A stretch of 64,000 bases of DNA from Acinetobacter sp. 10FS3-1. Lineage in GTDB: Bacteria > Pseudomonadota > Gammaproteobacteria > Pseudomonadales > Moraxellaceae. The notes beneath the pieces were generated by a model that had not been told where the DNA came from, made no database searches, and saw only the letters and a list, made by a program, of their open reading frames with translations. Below, piece by piece: positions 25,814-34,771 of this stretch. The stretch covers positions 124,001-188,000 of the forward strand of contig NZ_CP039144.1 of the NCBI RefSeq assembly GCF_013343215.1. The letters are read 5' to 3'. The position numbers were made by a program, and so were the translations under genes. How positions within the stretch are numbered: position 1 is the stretch's first letter; the number at the start of each line of letters is the position of its first letter.

Positions 25814-26794
25814 CTACTTGAGCTTGGCTTTTGCCAGTCGTTGTCTGACCATTTGCACTTCTTTCATTTGTTCATCCAACTTCTGATTTTCATAACCTCT
25901 CATAGCATTTTCATATAACAAGCTCCCTGCCACCTCTTCACTTGTTTCGTTCAATCTCGACATGCTCATATTGCTTACAGTCTTAGTTGTGAAAACAGGA
26001 ATACCATTAGAAATATATTCATTCAGTCCATTAAACATCAGAATATTTGTATACAGCCTACCACCTTTTTTCACAGTGGAATCCATAAGGAATGTTTGAA
26101 CATTATTGACCCTGTAGGCTTCACATACTTCTTGGTACTTAGGCTTCGAGAATGTAAATCCGTATTCCTGGACTTCCTTTAAAAGTATTGGATTTGGTAT
26201 TGCTGCATCCATCAAACAATCTTTAGTTTTGGGTTCAGGAACAACAGTAGCCTTTCGGTCAAAGTTGTGAAGTTTTTCTCTCACTCTGTTTAGAGCAGCA
26301 AATTCATTTTTTTCTAAGCTTAGAATTGCTTGAGATACCTGATCAAGTACAACTTTTTTATTGGAGCCGGAAATTACTTGTGTTGTTTGGCTCTGCTTAC
26401 CCTGGTTATTTACACTACTGATCTGCTTAATTTCATAATTATCAAGTTCAGTCACGTTTAAAGCATTACTGTATATGTTTGGAGTAAGCATAATGCCCTT
26501 CTCAATTAGATTAGCATCAACTAATTGCGCAAATAAGCCAGTAAAGCGTTGGTTTTCAATAATTGAGGAATATGGCTGTAAATAAATAGCTGCATGATTG
26601 TTTTTCATCATTCTGCATAATTCATCAGCATGATTAGTCTGATCTTGGGGAAATGGAATCCCATTTTTATTTACCAGGGCAAGAACTTCATCTGTAGACA
26701 CCACATGAAATGAACATTCACTATCTTGTTTAGCAAAGGTATGAGCCGAAGTTATTACCAGACACACCCCTAATCCTTTTGTAAACCAACTCAA
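25814..26794 (-). CDS. Exported hypothetical protein, 326 aa
   Basis: TTG start at 26794 with a strong AAGGAG six bases upstream. Signal peptide residues 1-21 (GLGVCLVITSAHTFA). The mature protein has Cys residues (CSFHV, LCRM, DCLMDA, VCEAYR) that may form disulfides, and a helical C-terminus. No family recognised. First gene of a - strand trio of envelope-type genes. Confidence 0.7.
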   Translation of the reverse strand: MSWFTKGLGVCLVITSAHTFAKQDSECSFHVVSTDEVLALVNKNGIPFPQDQTNHADELCRMMKNNHAAIYLQPYSSIIENQRFTGLFAQLVDANLIEKGIMLTPNIYSNALNVTELDNYEIKQISSVNNQGKQSQTTQVISGSNKKVVLDQVSQAILSLEKNEFAALNRVREKLHNFDRKATVVPEPKTKDCLMDAAIPNPILLKEVQEYGFTFSKPKYQEVCEAYRVNNVQTFLMDSTVKKGGRLYTNILMFNGLNEYISNGIPVFTTKTVSNMSMSRLNETSEEVAGSLLYENAMRGYENQKLDEQMKEVQMVRQRLAKAKLK

Positions 26795-26822
26795 TGTATT
26801 CTCCTTAAATGCCCTGCGCCGT

Positions 26823-26854
26823 GGTAAGCGTTAGATTTTTTAATATAAAAAATG
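26823..26854 (+). repeat. T/A-tract repeat, copy g
   Basis: GGTAAGCGTTAGATTTTTT, then AATATAAAAAATG. Like copy e it follows the start of a - strand operon rather than the end of a + strand gene. Confidence 0.7.
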
Positions 26855-26910
26855 CTTTGAAATCCTGAATCGAAAACTCAGGCTGCCAGTGCGTCATAGT
26901 ATCACAAATA

Positions 26911-27012
26911 TTGACTTATGCCATGTTTTAGACTAGAATTTAAGCATAAAGAGCAGATAGCTCAAGCGGGAATGCCACCGAAATAATGGCAGTATTTAAA
27001 GGGTAAAAAATC
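26911..27012 (+). promoter_or_regulatory. Conserved promoter plus pseudoknot leader (copy 8)
   Basis: -35 TTGACT 26911-26916, -10 TAGAAT 26934-26939. S2 is TGCC/GGCA, a compensated variant. S1 CGG/CCG, H1 GAGC/GCTC. Confidence 0.85.
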
Positions 27013-27603
27013 ATGTCAGCAACTACTTTAAAATCACCAAACATTTTTTCTGCTGAATCCATCCGTGATGCGATTGGCAGCATCATTCAATCTATTCAAC
27101 AGCGTACCTCAATTAAAGAAACTAACCTTGTTTTGGACGCTGATCTTAGTCGTAGCTTGTCTATTGCTCACTATGTTTTTAATGATTTCGGTCTTGATTA
27201 CGAGTACACGGCATCAGGTGTGTTGTTTATGACAGACAAAGCACTGAAAAAACTGGCTACTACTGAACTGGTTAGCCAGTTCCGTGATGAAGTGATCAAG
27301 CAATTTGAAGTATTGCGCCATTACTTCCGCAGTATTCCTAATCATGGTTATGCCCTTGCAGTTGCTAACCAAACCCATGAAAACAATGTCTATGGCTTGG
27401 CGAAGTGGTTGGCAGATCACGAGTTCAGCATGTCAAAAACTGTGAGTGATGCGTTTAATGTGTTTAATGCGCATGACCTGAAAGATTGGTTAAAAACTCC
27501 GCTCAATATTGATTCAGCGCAAAATGAAGTATTCCTTGCTGTATTACTGGATATTTTGAGTTGCTATAGTTACAGCGAATTGACGAAAATTCTGAAAGCC
27601 TAA
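27013..27603 (+). CDS. Hypothetical protein behind leader copy 8, 196 aa
   Basis: ATG 27013 after AAAGGGTAAAAAATC. Helical soluble protein without recognised motif. A terminator hairpin (27616) separates it from the secreted protein gene at 27671. Confidence 0.75.
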   Translation: MSATTLKSPNIFSAESIRDAIGSIIQSIQQRTSIKETNLVLDADLSRSLSIAHYVFNDFGLDYEYTASGVLFMTDKALKKLATTELVSQFRDEVIKQFEVLRHYFRSIPNHGYALAVANQTHENNVYGLAKWLADHEFSMSKTVSDAFNVFNAHDLKDWLKTPLNIDSAQNEVFLAVLLDILSCYSYSELTKILKA

Positions 27604-27615
27604 TCGTCCAAATGA

Positions 27616-27645
27616 AAATACACCTCTTAGCGAGGTGTATTTTTT
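27616..27645 (+). terminator. Rho-independent terminator
   Basis: AATACACCTC / GAGGTGTATT stem with TTAGC loop and T-run. Confidence 0.8.
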
Positions 27646-27670
27646 CCAATTTTATTACTTGAGAACACCA

Positions 27671-28075
27671 ATGAAACTAAACCTAATCGTTTCCGCTTTT
27701 ATTCTTGCTTGCGCAACTCATGTTAGTGCTGCTGAACCAGTAAAAACACCTAAAGTTAAAAGTGCTCAATGCAATATTGATATGCTGTATTTTCCCTGCA
27801 AAGTAGGACAGCTCAATGTAGATGGTTATGCTGTATTCAATATCTCTTTTGCTGATGGTCAAGCCGGTTGGAAAGTGACACGACCTTATGCCGGTGATAA
27901 TGCCATTGTGGTGCAAAAAGAGACGAACAAAAAGTCTAGGGCGAAAAGTTATTGGATTGATTGGGGAGGTGACCGAGTAACATGGATGGAGCGTGATGGT
28001 GGTCTTGATACAGAGTGCTTCCATATTGAGGGCAGTCCTAAAGACTTCTGTTGGCAAGTGGAAGAAGAAGAATAA
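27671..28075 (+). CDS. Small secreted protein, 134 aa
   Basis: ATG 27671 (MKLNLIVSAFILACATHVSAA) gives a clean signal peptide with cleavage near residue 21; an upstream in-frame codon at 27635 lies in the terminator. The mature part has Cys residues (CNIDMLYFPCKVG, ECFH, FCWQ) suggesting two disulfides, and is rich in beta strands. A periplasmic or surface role is likely but unassigned. Confidence 0.7.
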   Translation: MKLNLIVSAFILACATHVSAAEPVKTPKVKSAQCNIDMLYFPCKVGQLNVDGYAVFNISFADGQAGWKVTRPYAGDNAIVVQKETNKKSRAKSYWIDWGGDRVTWMERDGGLDTECFHIEGSPKDFCWQVEEEE

Positions 28076-28089
28076 TTCAAACCAAGTCA

Positions 28090-28114
28090 AAACCCTGCTA
28101 AGGCGGGGTTTTTT
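28090..28114 (+). terminator. Rho-independent terminator
   Basis: AACCCTGC / GCGGGGTT stem and T-run. Confidence 0.75.
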
Positions 28115-28131
28115 AATGCTCCCCGGAACTA

Positions 28132-28164
28132 GGTAGGCGTTAGGTTTTTTCAGTAGAAAAAAAT
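28132..28164 (+). repeat. T/A-tract repeat, copy h
   Basis: GGTAGGCGTTAGGTTTTTT, then CAGTAGAAAAAAATC. Confidence 0.7.
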
Positions 28165-28203
28165 CTTCCCGAATTTTGGGAGCCAGCTTTACCAGTAATC
28201 ACA

Positions 28204-28303
28204 TTAACCTACGCCATGTTTCAAGCGTATAATTCTAAGTATTCATAGGCATTAAGCCATCACGGAGAAGCCACCGTATCAAAGGCTTTAGTAAAGGAAA
28301 ACT
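28204..28303 (+). promoter_or_regulatory. Conserved promoter plus pseudoknot leader (copy 9)
   Basis: -35 TTAACC 28204-28209 (weaker), -10 TATAAT 28228-28233. H1 is GGC-attaa-GCC, a compensated replacement of GAGC/GCTC. S1 CGG/CCG, S2 AAGCC/GGCTT. Confidence 0.8.
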
Positions 28304-28771
28304 ATGCACATTAATAACCTCACCGCAGACCAGATCGCTGAAATCAACGCTTTTTTAGCTAATGGCAACAATGCTTCATTTGATGAAAAGACGATTAACT
28401 TTTTCAACGCTATTACTCAACCAGACAATGACCCTATCGGGCTAATCGGTAATTGTGAAATTGCTTTGCGTGGTCAGATCATCACTTTAGAAGATAGCAA
28501 CCGCTATTCTGGTTTTGCTTTCCCTACTCAGGAAACGCCAGAGGTTCTAAACGCTTTATACCGCGATGAAATGGAAGCGGAGCGCGACCAGTATTCTGAC
28601 GAAGATTTTGAAGCTCTATGTAATGAGCACTTAGCAGACCGTAAAGCTGCGGTTCCACAGCATGCTCTTGTCTTACGCACAGCTAGTAGCAGTGGCGTTC
28701 TTGATCTGTTGTTCTTAAATAGTGAGTTCAAGCCCATTGCTGTGACCATGCTTAAATTAAAATACCTGTAG
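28304..28771 (+). CDS. Acidic hypothetical protein behind leader copy 9, 155 aa
   Basis: ATG 28304 after AAAGGAAAACT. Strongly acidic (EMEAERDQYSDEDFEAL), soluble, unrecognised. Confidence 0.75.
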   Translation: MHINNLTADQIAEINAFLANGNNASFDEKTINFFNAITQPDNDPIGLIGNCEIALRGQIITLEDSNRYSGFAFPTQETPEVLNALYRDEMEAERDQYSDEDFEALCNEHLADRKAAVPQHALVLRTASSSGVLDLLFLNSEFKPIAVTMLKLKYL

Positions 28772-28788
28772 TTCTACCTTACCCAGAG

Positions 28789-28810
28789 AGCCTGATCATT
28801 CAGGCTTTTT
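28789..28810 (+). terminator. Rho-independent terminator
   Basis: AGCCTGA / TCAGGCT stem with five T; no T/A-tract repeat follows this one. Confidence 0.75.
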
Positions 28811-28844
28811 GTGTTTGTACTGGCTAAATTCTTTTTCATTTATG

Positions 28845-28949
28845 TTGACTTATGCCATGTTTTACCACTACAATTCACAACATAACGAGCAGAAAGCTCA
28901 ACCGGAAAAGTCACCGTAATAAAGACTTAGATTAAAGGGTATAAAAATC
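28845..28949 (+). promoter_or_regulatory. Conserved promoter plus pseudoknot leader (copy 10)
   Basis: -35 TTGACT 28845-28850, -10 TACAAT 28869-28874. S2 AAGTC/GACTT, S1 CGG/CCG, H1 GAGC/GCTC; AAAGGGTATAAAAATC before ATG. Confidence 0.85.
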
Positions 28950-29984
28950 ATGTTTATTTTCCAAGACGACTTCATTGCTAACACTAACAACACTATTTTC
29001 AGCCTTATGGCGGGTGCTTCTGCGGATATTCAATTCACATCCGTTCTGTTAAACATGCGCGACAAGGTAAATCAAACCATGTTTAAACTTGGTCTTACTT
29101 TAGACCAAACTATCGAAGGTGCATTGCCAGTTTTCAGCGATACGCTTGAAGATTTCGATTTCAGTGATAGCGACAGCTTTGCTGCATACCTGTGTCAGAA
29201 AAACCCTAAACGCTTCCGTGTACGTGCAGAAGATATTAGCGACTTCGTGCCGTGGATGGACATTAAGATTTTCGTTTCGGTTTTACAGACCGCAGCAAGT
29301 CTGCACCACCTTGAAAAAGTGCTGCTTCTGGCTCAATCGCCTGAGAATGCAGACCGATCATTGGTGCAACTGAACACCTTGAGCATCAAAGACATTGTTG
29401 AAGATGGCTTCACAATGGCGAGCATGAGCATGACTTTCTTATCGGGTCGTAAGAGCAACGGTGATGACTGCACCATCAATAAAGCAGGGTTCCAGAAAAC
29501 CGTCATTGCCGACCTTACCTCTATCCCAGAGTGCCGTATCCGTAAGTACGACAAGACTTCATTTGATCTTTATGCTGCTCTAAATGAGCTGTACTTGGAG
29601 TTGGTTGCGAACTACCTGTCGCTTGGCAACGACACTAAAGCGGTTGAGCTGATTGTATGTGAACAAGGCAATTATAACGCTGCTTATTCGCACATGAATG
29701 ACAATACCGTGATCGGTTCTATTACCCTTCCGGCAGACACATTCAAAATGCTGCCTTTTGCTAACTACGATGATGAAGGCGGTGCGCGTCAAAGCATTAT
29801 TGCGGAAGTGCAGCCACCGGAAGGTGTGAGCATGGATGCCGTAATTGAGGGTATCTACTACACCATGACAAGCCAATGCTCATGCGAGCATGATTGCTGC
29901 GGGTGTGCTAATGAGCACTTTGACGCAAGGCTGATTAATGGCAACTACGTGAAGCTCACTCGCAACGTGGTTCCTAACTACTAG
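28950..29984 (+). CDS. Hypothetical protein with C-terminal Cys/His cluster, 344 aa
   Basis: Soluble acidic protein. The C-terminus carries CSCEHDCCGCANEHF (about residues 314-328), a likely metal-binding site reminiscent of Cys clusters at the ends of some phage proteins. The remainder is unrecognised. Single-gene unit between leader copy 10 and the terminator at 29999. Confidence 0.75.
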   Translation: MFIFQDDFIANTNNTIFSLMAGASADIQFTSVLLNMRDKVNQTMFKLGLTLDQTIEGALPVFSDTLEDFDFSDSDSFAAYLCQKNPKRFRVRAEDISDFVPWMDIKIFVSVLQTAASLHHLEKVLLLAQSPENADRSLVQLNTLSIKDIVEDGFTMASMSMTFLSGRKSNGDDCTINKAGFQKTVIADLTSIPECRIRKYDKTSFDLYAALNELYLELVANYLSLGNDTKAVELIVCEQGNYNAAYSHMNDNTVIGSITLPADTFKMLPFANYDDEGGARQSIIAEVQPPEGVSMDAVIEGIYYTMTSQCSCEHDCCGCANEHFDARLINGNYVKLTRNVVPNY

Positions 29985-29998
29985 GAACCGGAAAGAGA

Positions 29999-30023
29999 AA
30001 AAGCACCTTCGGGTGCTTTTTTT
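29999..30023 (+). terminator. Rho-independent terminator
   Basis: AAAGCACC-TTC-GGGTGCTTT and a T-run. Confidence 0.85.
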
Positions 30024-30075
30024 ATTGCGTAGTAGATGGCGTGGCAGATCACCACCGCCCTGCGCCTGGGAAAAC

Positions 30076-30109
30076 GGTAGGCGTTAGGTTTTTTCAGTAG
30101 AAAAAAATG
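30076..30109 (+). repeat. T/A-tract repeat, copy i
   Basis: GGTAGGCGTTAGGTTTTTT, then CAGTAGAAAAAAATG, preceded by CCTGGGAAAAC. Confidence 0.7.
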
Positions 30110-30189
30110 TTCCCGAAATTTTGGTGAGCCAGACACATGCCAGGTGGCTTCGGCTATCCAGGTTTATTTTGCATGTCTTACGTTGTACA

Positions 30190-30291
30190 TTGACTTATGC
30201 CATGTTTTAAGCCATAATTAACCACATAAATAGCAGAAAGCTCACACGGATAAGTCACCGTAATAAAGACTTGATACAGGGTATAAAAATC
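30190..30291 (+). promoter_or_regulatory. Conserved promoter plus pseudoknot leader (copy 11)
   Basis: -35 TTGACT 30190-30195, -10 CATAAT 30213-30218. H1 AGC/GCT (outer pair lost), S1 CGG/CCG, S2 AAGTC/GACTT. Confidence 0.8.
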
Positions 30292-31551
30292 ATGGCTAAA
30301 TTATCAAACCGTCACACTGCATTTTTGCTTCAAAAGTCTTTAAACAAATTTATTGCGACTACAAACCGCAGAATCATTCTGCGCAACAAATTCCCAGATC
30401 ATTTCACAAGTGAAACTGTTGATCAGGTCACTGGTTCATTTTCCCCTGATTTCACTTCATTCTCTATCACTGCGACTACGGTTCTCAGCACTTACACACG
30501 CCCTTACGCGCCAGACAGCAAAGAAGAAGGTATCAACCGCACTGTTGAGTTATTCAAGAAGAATGACTGGTACAAGTCGTTGCCTGAAATGTTGGCATCA
30601 GCTTATAAACTGGATATTGCATCACTGCCTACTGCTGAAACTGTTGCCGTAGAAGAAGATAAAATTAATACCCGCTATACCGTGACCCATAGCATCGTAT
30701 TCAAGGCACGTAACGCTAAATGCGTTGAAAATGTTGTGAACGCTTATTTTGCTGCGGAAGTAAAGAAACCTACTTATTTCAAAACCATTCAGGTTCGTGG
30801 TGTCCAACTCAAAACGATGGCTGTTGATAACGAAGTGTCGATTGTTCCAGACGGCAATTTTCCTAGAAGTTACGTTACTAAGGGTGATCAGCGCAATTCA
30901 AGCATTCCATTAATGAGCATGGTGTTTAATTATCGCTTTATGGACTTCTCGACCATTAATTATGTGCATACTTCTGGTCTGCTTTACACAACTGACCAAT
31001 TAGAAGATGAAGTGAAGTTGAACTTTAATTTCCATACGGTGATTGAAGCTGAAATTAAAGCTAATGGCAGAACCAAGTTTATTTCTGTAAACATCAATGA
31101 GCCGATGATTGAAGCGGATAATCGTTTCTTCTGGGAAAACATCGACATGATTGATCTGCTGTCTGTACGTGCTACTCAAGCTGACATTAAGAAGTTCTTG
31201 AAGTCTAAAGCTGTAGAAGGCACTAAGATCAATTGGGTTAAAACAAATGGCTTGAAGATTAATGATGTTGCTGTGTCGAATACCGCTAAATACAGCAAAA
31301 TGACCTTCATTGGCTCGTTGATGGGTCGTGACATGATTGTTGAAATCGGCAAACGCGGTGCAGTTAAAATCACTGACCTGTTTGGTTTAAGCCTGTCCTT
31401 ATTCGACATTAACAAGTCAGAGCAGATCACTCAAACCATCAAAATGAATCTGAGCGAATTGTTTGCCAGTGACCGCGAATACGCATCATCGGTTTTCTAT
31501 AGCATCATGCCTAAGATGGATGTGAAAGAAACCATCATCCTGTTCTCTTAA
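30292..31551 (+). CDS. Hypothetical protein behind leader copy 11, 419 aa
   Basis: ATG 30292 (MAKLSNRHTAFLL) follows the leader; the frame is open to 30271 but that part is the ribosome site. Largest pseudoknot-led product in the window. Basic N-terminus, beta-rich middle, soluble. Faint similarity in its last third to the 10253 protein. Function unknown. Confidence 0.75.
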   Translation: MAKLSNRHTAFLLQKSLNKFIATTNRRIILRNKFPDHFTSETVDQVTGSFSPDFTSFSITATTVLSTYTRPYAPDSKEEGINRTVELFKKNDWYKSLPEMLASAYKLDIASLPTAETVAVEEDKINTRYTVTHSIVFKARNAKCVENVVNAYFAAEVKKPTYFKTIQVRGVQLKTMAVDNEVSIVPDGNFPRSYVTKGDQRNSSIPLMSMVFNYRFMDFSTINYVHTSGLLYTTDQLEDEVKLNFNFHTVIEAEIKANGRTKFISVNINEPMIEADNRFFWENIDMIDLLSVRATQADIKKFLKSKAVEGTKINWVKTNGLKINDVAVSNTAKYSKMTFIGSLMGRDMIVEIGKRGAVKITDLFGLSLSLFDINKSEQITQTIKMNLSELFASDREYASSVFYSIMPKMDVKETIILFS

Positions 31552-31607
31552 TCCTTACGGATACCCTCAGAGGTTTAGGTTAATGATTCCCCTGAACCTC
31601 TCTTTAA

Positions 31608-31642
31608 CACCCTTACCACGACTTCGGTAAGGGTTTTTTTTT
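31608..31642 (+). terminator. Rho-independent terminator
   Basis: CCCTTACC / GGTAAGGG stem and nine T; a second hairpin (AGAGGTT..AACCTCT) lies just upstream at 31569-31602. Confidence 0.85.
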
Positions 31643-31683
31643 AACCTGGATTTTGCAGATCACTACTGCCCCGCCTGGAACCA

Positions 31684-31717
31684 GGTAGGCGTTAAGTTTT
31701 TTAAGTATAAAAAAATG
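31684..31717 (+). repeat. T/A-tract repeat, copy j
   Basis: GGTAGGCGTTAAGTTTTTT, then AAGTATAAAAAAATG, with CCTGGAACCAGG directly before. Confidence 0.7.
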
Positions 31718-31745
31718 CTTCCAAATTTTAAGTATTTGATTTGCA

Positions 31746-31849
31746 TTGACTTATGCCATGTTTTGCAGATATAATTCGTATATACAAAGGCATTCAGCCG
31801 AAGCGGAGAAGCCACCGCATTAAAGGCTGAGAATATAGGATACAAAATC
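31746..31849 (+). promoter_or_regulatory. Conserved promoter plus pseudoknot leader (copy 12)
   Basis: -35 TTGACT 31746-31751, -10 TATAAT 31770-31775. A near-palindrome CGTATATACA lies at 31777. H1 GGC-attca-GCC, S1 GCGG/CCGC, S2 AGCC/GGCT. Confidence 0.8.
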
Positions 31850-32461
31850 ATGTCGAACTTGAATCTTAACCAGTTTATCCAAGCACAAGCACCAGTTAAA
31901 TTACACATTGCTCGCCAAGATTTGAGCATTCCAAGTGTAGCCGTAGCCCATGCTGACTTGTCTTTTCTAATGGATTCAAACCAAGTCACAGATACCATTA
32001 CAACCGAACTTCATGCAGCATTTTTAGAGATTCAAGATCGTATAGCATACGATTTGAAAGTAAATATCAACCTTCCTGATTTAATTTCTACTGAAAGTGC
32101 AGTTGTACGAGCTGAGATTAAACGATTCTTGAATCTTACTCAGGTGCACTTAATTAAAGCTTTATTCCGTGAATCTGATTTAACGGATGAAGAAATCGAC
32201 TATGTGGAAACGCTTTACCCGAATGTTTTAGATTATGAGGTGGGTGCTGATTATTTTGCAGATATGCCCTTCGTTGAAGTTAAAACACAGGACATCACGA
32301 CGATCACTGGCACAGGCTTTATCAGCGAAATCATGTACACCTATACGGATAAAATCGTTGCAGAAACACTGTATGAGCTTGTGAAGCAATATTTTAACCC
32401 TAATGCCAAGTTCGAGGACTTTACCGAACACGCATCAGAATTGATCAAAGTTAAGCTGTAA
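31850..32461 (+). CDS. Acidic hypothetical protein behind leader copy 12, 203 aa
   Basis: ATG 31850 after TAGGATACAAAATC. Acidic helical protein, no motif recognised. A small gene at 32505 follows within the same transcription unit. Confidence 0.75.
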   Translation: MSNLNLNQFIQAQAPVKLHIARQDLSIPSVAVAHADLSFLMDSNQVTDTITTELHAAFLEIQDRIAYDLKVNINLPDLISTESAVVRAEIKRFLNLTQVHLIKALFRESDLTDEEIDYVETLYPNVLDYEVGADYFADMPFVEVKTQDITTITGTGFISEIMYTYTDKIVAETLYELVKQYFNPNAKFEDFTEHASELIKVKL

Positions 32462-32504
32462 TCACAACTTAACCTCCCAGAATCTAAGGTATAGGTCGAA
32501 ATAC

Positions 32505-32678
32505 ATGACAATTCAAAAACCAGAACCACAAGACGTATGGAATCGGCTTGTACGCTTTCGTGATAACTGCGCAGACCAGAAGCTCAAAGCACATGCAGAT
32601 ATGCTGCTAGGTCAGTTAAACACCGCAGCAGGGTCAAGGGTCAAACCCGAAAACTTTCTAGCAGAACACGCACTTTAA
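32505..32678 (+). CDS. Small hypothetical protein, 57 aa
   Basis: A clean reading frame MTIQKPEPQDVWNRLVRF.. ends at TAA 32676-32678, with AAGGTATAGGTC upstream and a terminator 14 bases later. Charged, helical. Codon use looks like its neighbours. Position between a gene end and a terminator supports it. Confidence 0.6.
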   Translation: MTIQKPEPQDVWNRLVRFRDNCADQKLKAHADMLLGQLNTAAGSRVKPENFLAEHAL

Positions 32679-32691
32679 ACCACCCCACCCC

Positions 32692-32718
32692 AAGCACCCA
32701 AATAAGGGTGCTTTTTTT
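32692..32718 (+). terminator. Rho-independent terminator
   Basis: AAGCACCC / GGGTGCTT stem and seven T. Confidence 0.85.
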
Positions 32719-32739
32719 GACGATCACAGCCTGGAACCT

Positions 32740-32772
32740 GGTAGGCGTTAGGTTTTTTTAATAAAAAAAATG
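32740..32772 (+). repeat. T/A-tract repeat, copy k
   Basis: GGTAGGCGTTAGGTTTTTTT, then AATAAAAAAAATG, preceded by CCTGGAACCT. Confidence 0.7.
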
Positions 32773-32850
32773 ATTGAATTTGCTTATTCACTTGCTAGGT
32801 ATATTCGCCTTTCTAATCAACTATTTAAACTAAGCATTTTTATCACAATA

Positions 32851-32950
32851 TTGACTTATGCCATGTTTTAAGCCATAATCACAAACATAAAGAGCAGATA
32901 GCTCAACCGGAAAAACCACCGTAACAAAGGTTTAGACTGAGGGTTTAAAA
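32851..32950 (+). promoter_or_regulatory. Conserved promoter plus pseudoknot leader (copy 13)
   Basis: -35 TTGACT 32851-32856, -10 CATAAT 32874-32879. S2 is AAACC/GGTTT, compensated on both sides. S1 CGG/CCG, H1 GAGC/GCTC. Confidence 0.85.
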
Positions 32951-33253
32951 ATGCAAAAATCAATGATTTCTACCAACAACAAATTTTACCGTCTGACTGC
33001 TTCACCTTTCTTTATTATCCTGTTTGCTACATTGGCTTTTGTCCTGTTAGTAGCTGCAAGCGTGGTTGATACAAGCGTTCCTGATATGATCGCTACAGAA
33101 GCACAGTATCGCTCTTGGGTCGCTGAACACGGTGAGCCAGGCGACCAGACTGCCTACTACCTTTGCCTAGCGGGTGGCGTGTTTAGCTTAGGTATGACTG
33201 CTTGGGCTTACTTACAACGCAAATTCGTTCTGAATCACAAATACTGGCTGTAA
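32951..33253 (+). CDS. Small two-helix membrane protein, 100 aa (paralog of 57730)
   Basis: Two hydrophobic segments (FFIILFATLAFVLLVAASVV and CLAGGVFSLGMTAWAYL) flank a soluble loop DTSVPDMIATEAQYRSWVAE. The loop motif D-T-S-V-P-D, then A-Q-x-R-x-W-V-A-E-H-G and T-x-Y-Y, recurs in the 80-residue protein at 57730, 25 kb away, behind the same leader type. Probably an inner-membrane protein of unknown role. Confidence 0.75.
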   Translation: MQKSMISTNNKFYRLTASPFFIILFATLAFVLLVAASVVDTSVPDMIATEAQYRSWVAEHGEPGDQTAYYLCLAGGVFSLGMTAWAYLQRKFVLNHKYWL

Positions 33254-33266
33254 ACCTCCCTCCCCC

Positions 33267-33296
33267 AAAAGATCAACTTCGGTTGGTCTTTTTTTT
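33267..33296 (+). terminator. Rho-independent terminator
   Basis: AAAGATCAAC-TTC-GGTTGGTCTTT with T-run. Confidence 0.8.
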
Positions 33297-33316
33297 GCTT
33301 CGCAGCCTGGGAAATA

Positions 33317-33349
33317 GGTAGGCGTTAGATTTTTTAAATAGAAAAAATG
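33317..33349 (+). repeat. T/A-tract repeat, copy l
   Basis: GGTAGGCGTTAGATTTTTT, then AAATAGAAAAAATG. No promoter follows; it faces the end of the - strand gene at 33432. Confidence 0.7.
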
Positions 33350-33431
33350 GTTGAATATTTTGGTGGGATGCCAGGTGACGGCGAAGAATGCAGAGATCGG
33401 TTTAATCCCTGCATCCAGATTCAAATTTCTA

Positions 33432-34712
33432 CTATTCGACAGTGATATTGGCATTAATCCCTGCTTCACGGTACATGCGTTTTATGTTCGCACTACAACC
33501 AAAGAACTGCACGATCTCTTCATGGTCATTGGACACTAGGGCTTCTTGTCGCAGCAGCTCTTCGTCCTGATTTTTTACCAATTGATGACAGATCAGATTG
33601 CCACGGCGCGTCTGGTAAAGGCGTGACAGTGTGGTTATTTCATCTTCGACTTCACAAGCATAACCGATTAAGCGTCCATCAAATTCAATATCGCGCTCAT
33701 TATCATTGGTTAAGACATAATCCAAGTAAACAGGTGGCTCCTGAGTTTTTAAGAAAACCAACATGGCATTGTATATAGGTGTACCTATATAGAAATACGA
33801 ACCTTGTGTTTCCAGATCATCTAGGCTGCTCGTTTTTTTATAAGTTGCATCATTAAATACTGTTCGCTCAATTTTAATACCTGTACTTGCCTGAATACCT
33901 GTAATACGGTGAGCATCAGAAATTATTTCGATAATTTTAGAATCTTGAGTTAAAAACAAAATGGTGGTGGCAATGTTTGAATTAACTTTTTCTTTTCTGG
34001 TGACAATCTCTTGTTGAGCGAGTTTAAAATCAGAAATATCTCTGTGCTCTACAGCAATTTGTTTTGCAGTAAAAAGGATTAATCCGCGTTGATCTGGTAG
34101 CGGTTTTGGCTTCATCCGTACCTTATAAATATAAGGCTTAAATCCAAGAGATAGACTTTGATTCACCAAGTCTAAGAACTGCGAGAAATTTGTCACATCA
34201 TTATTGCCATAGATTAAATTTGATTCACCATCAAAGTTCCATTCACTGTATTGCACGGCGTTCTTTAAAATATTTTCAGCTATATTGCCCTGCTTAAATT
34301 CAAGATCGGTATGGTAATAAGCAAGCTGCTCTAATAATTCTTTTAAGCTGTAACAGATTTCAATATTCGGCAGCTCCCCTGCCTTTTGTACTTGTAGCAA
34401 TAAACATTCGCTTGCTGACCAATACAGGTTACAGGTATAGGTACTATTGCTAATCTCATGGGCTGCATCTTTAGGACCCACTGAGTAACCTACAAACTTC
34501 AATTTACATAGTTCAGGTAGAGCATGAGGAATATTTGTATTCCTGGTCCAATTTGTTCGATCAAATTGAATCTCATGGATTGCGTAATCACTACGAATCT
34601 TTTTGCATTCTTCTAACTGTGCATTGATGTTGTATTTATCACAGCCTGGTTCACCATCATAGGCGACTTTATGCAATTCGATTATTTCCAGGTTAGCTTT
34701 GCTGTTACTCAT
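33432..34712 (-). CDS. Hypothetical protein, 426 aa; family of 2705 and 5157
   Basis: ATG 34712 (MSNSKANLEI) is taken as start; an earlier in-frame codon at 34772 overlaps the divergent promoter. The C-terminal block (RDIEFDGRLIGYA, then LYQTRRGNLICHQL) matches the pattern in the 2705 and 5157 proteins, and the N-terminal NINAQL and FVGYSVG recall 2705. It has an extra central region (about residues 150-300) that the others lack. Soluble; function unknown. Confidence 0.7.
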   Translation of the reverse strand: MSNSKANLEIIELHKVAYDGEPGCDKYNINAQLEECKKIRSDYAIHEIQFDRTNWTRNTNIPHALPELCKLKFVGYSVGPKDAAHEISNSTYTCNLYWSASECLLLQVQKAGELPNIEICYSLKELLEQLAYYHTDLEFKQGNIAENILKNAVQYSEWNFDGESNLIYGNNDVTNFSQFLDLVNQSLSLGFKPYIYKVRMKPKPLPDQRGLILFTAKQIAVEHRDISDFKLAQQEIVTRKEKVNSNIATTILFLTQDSKIIEIISDAHRITGIQASTGIKIERTVFNDATYKKTSSLDDLETQGSYFYIGTPIYNAMLVFLKTQEPPVYLDYVLTNDNERDIEFDGRLIGYACEVEDEITTLSRLYQTRRGNLICHQLVKNQDEELLRQEALVSNDHEEIVQFFGCSANIKRMYREAGINANITVE

Positions 34713-34771
34713 AATGTCTAAATTCCGTCTAATTATGATTTTGATTATAGCACTAGCAAATAAATATAACA

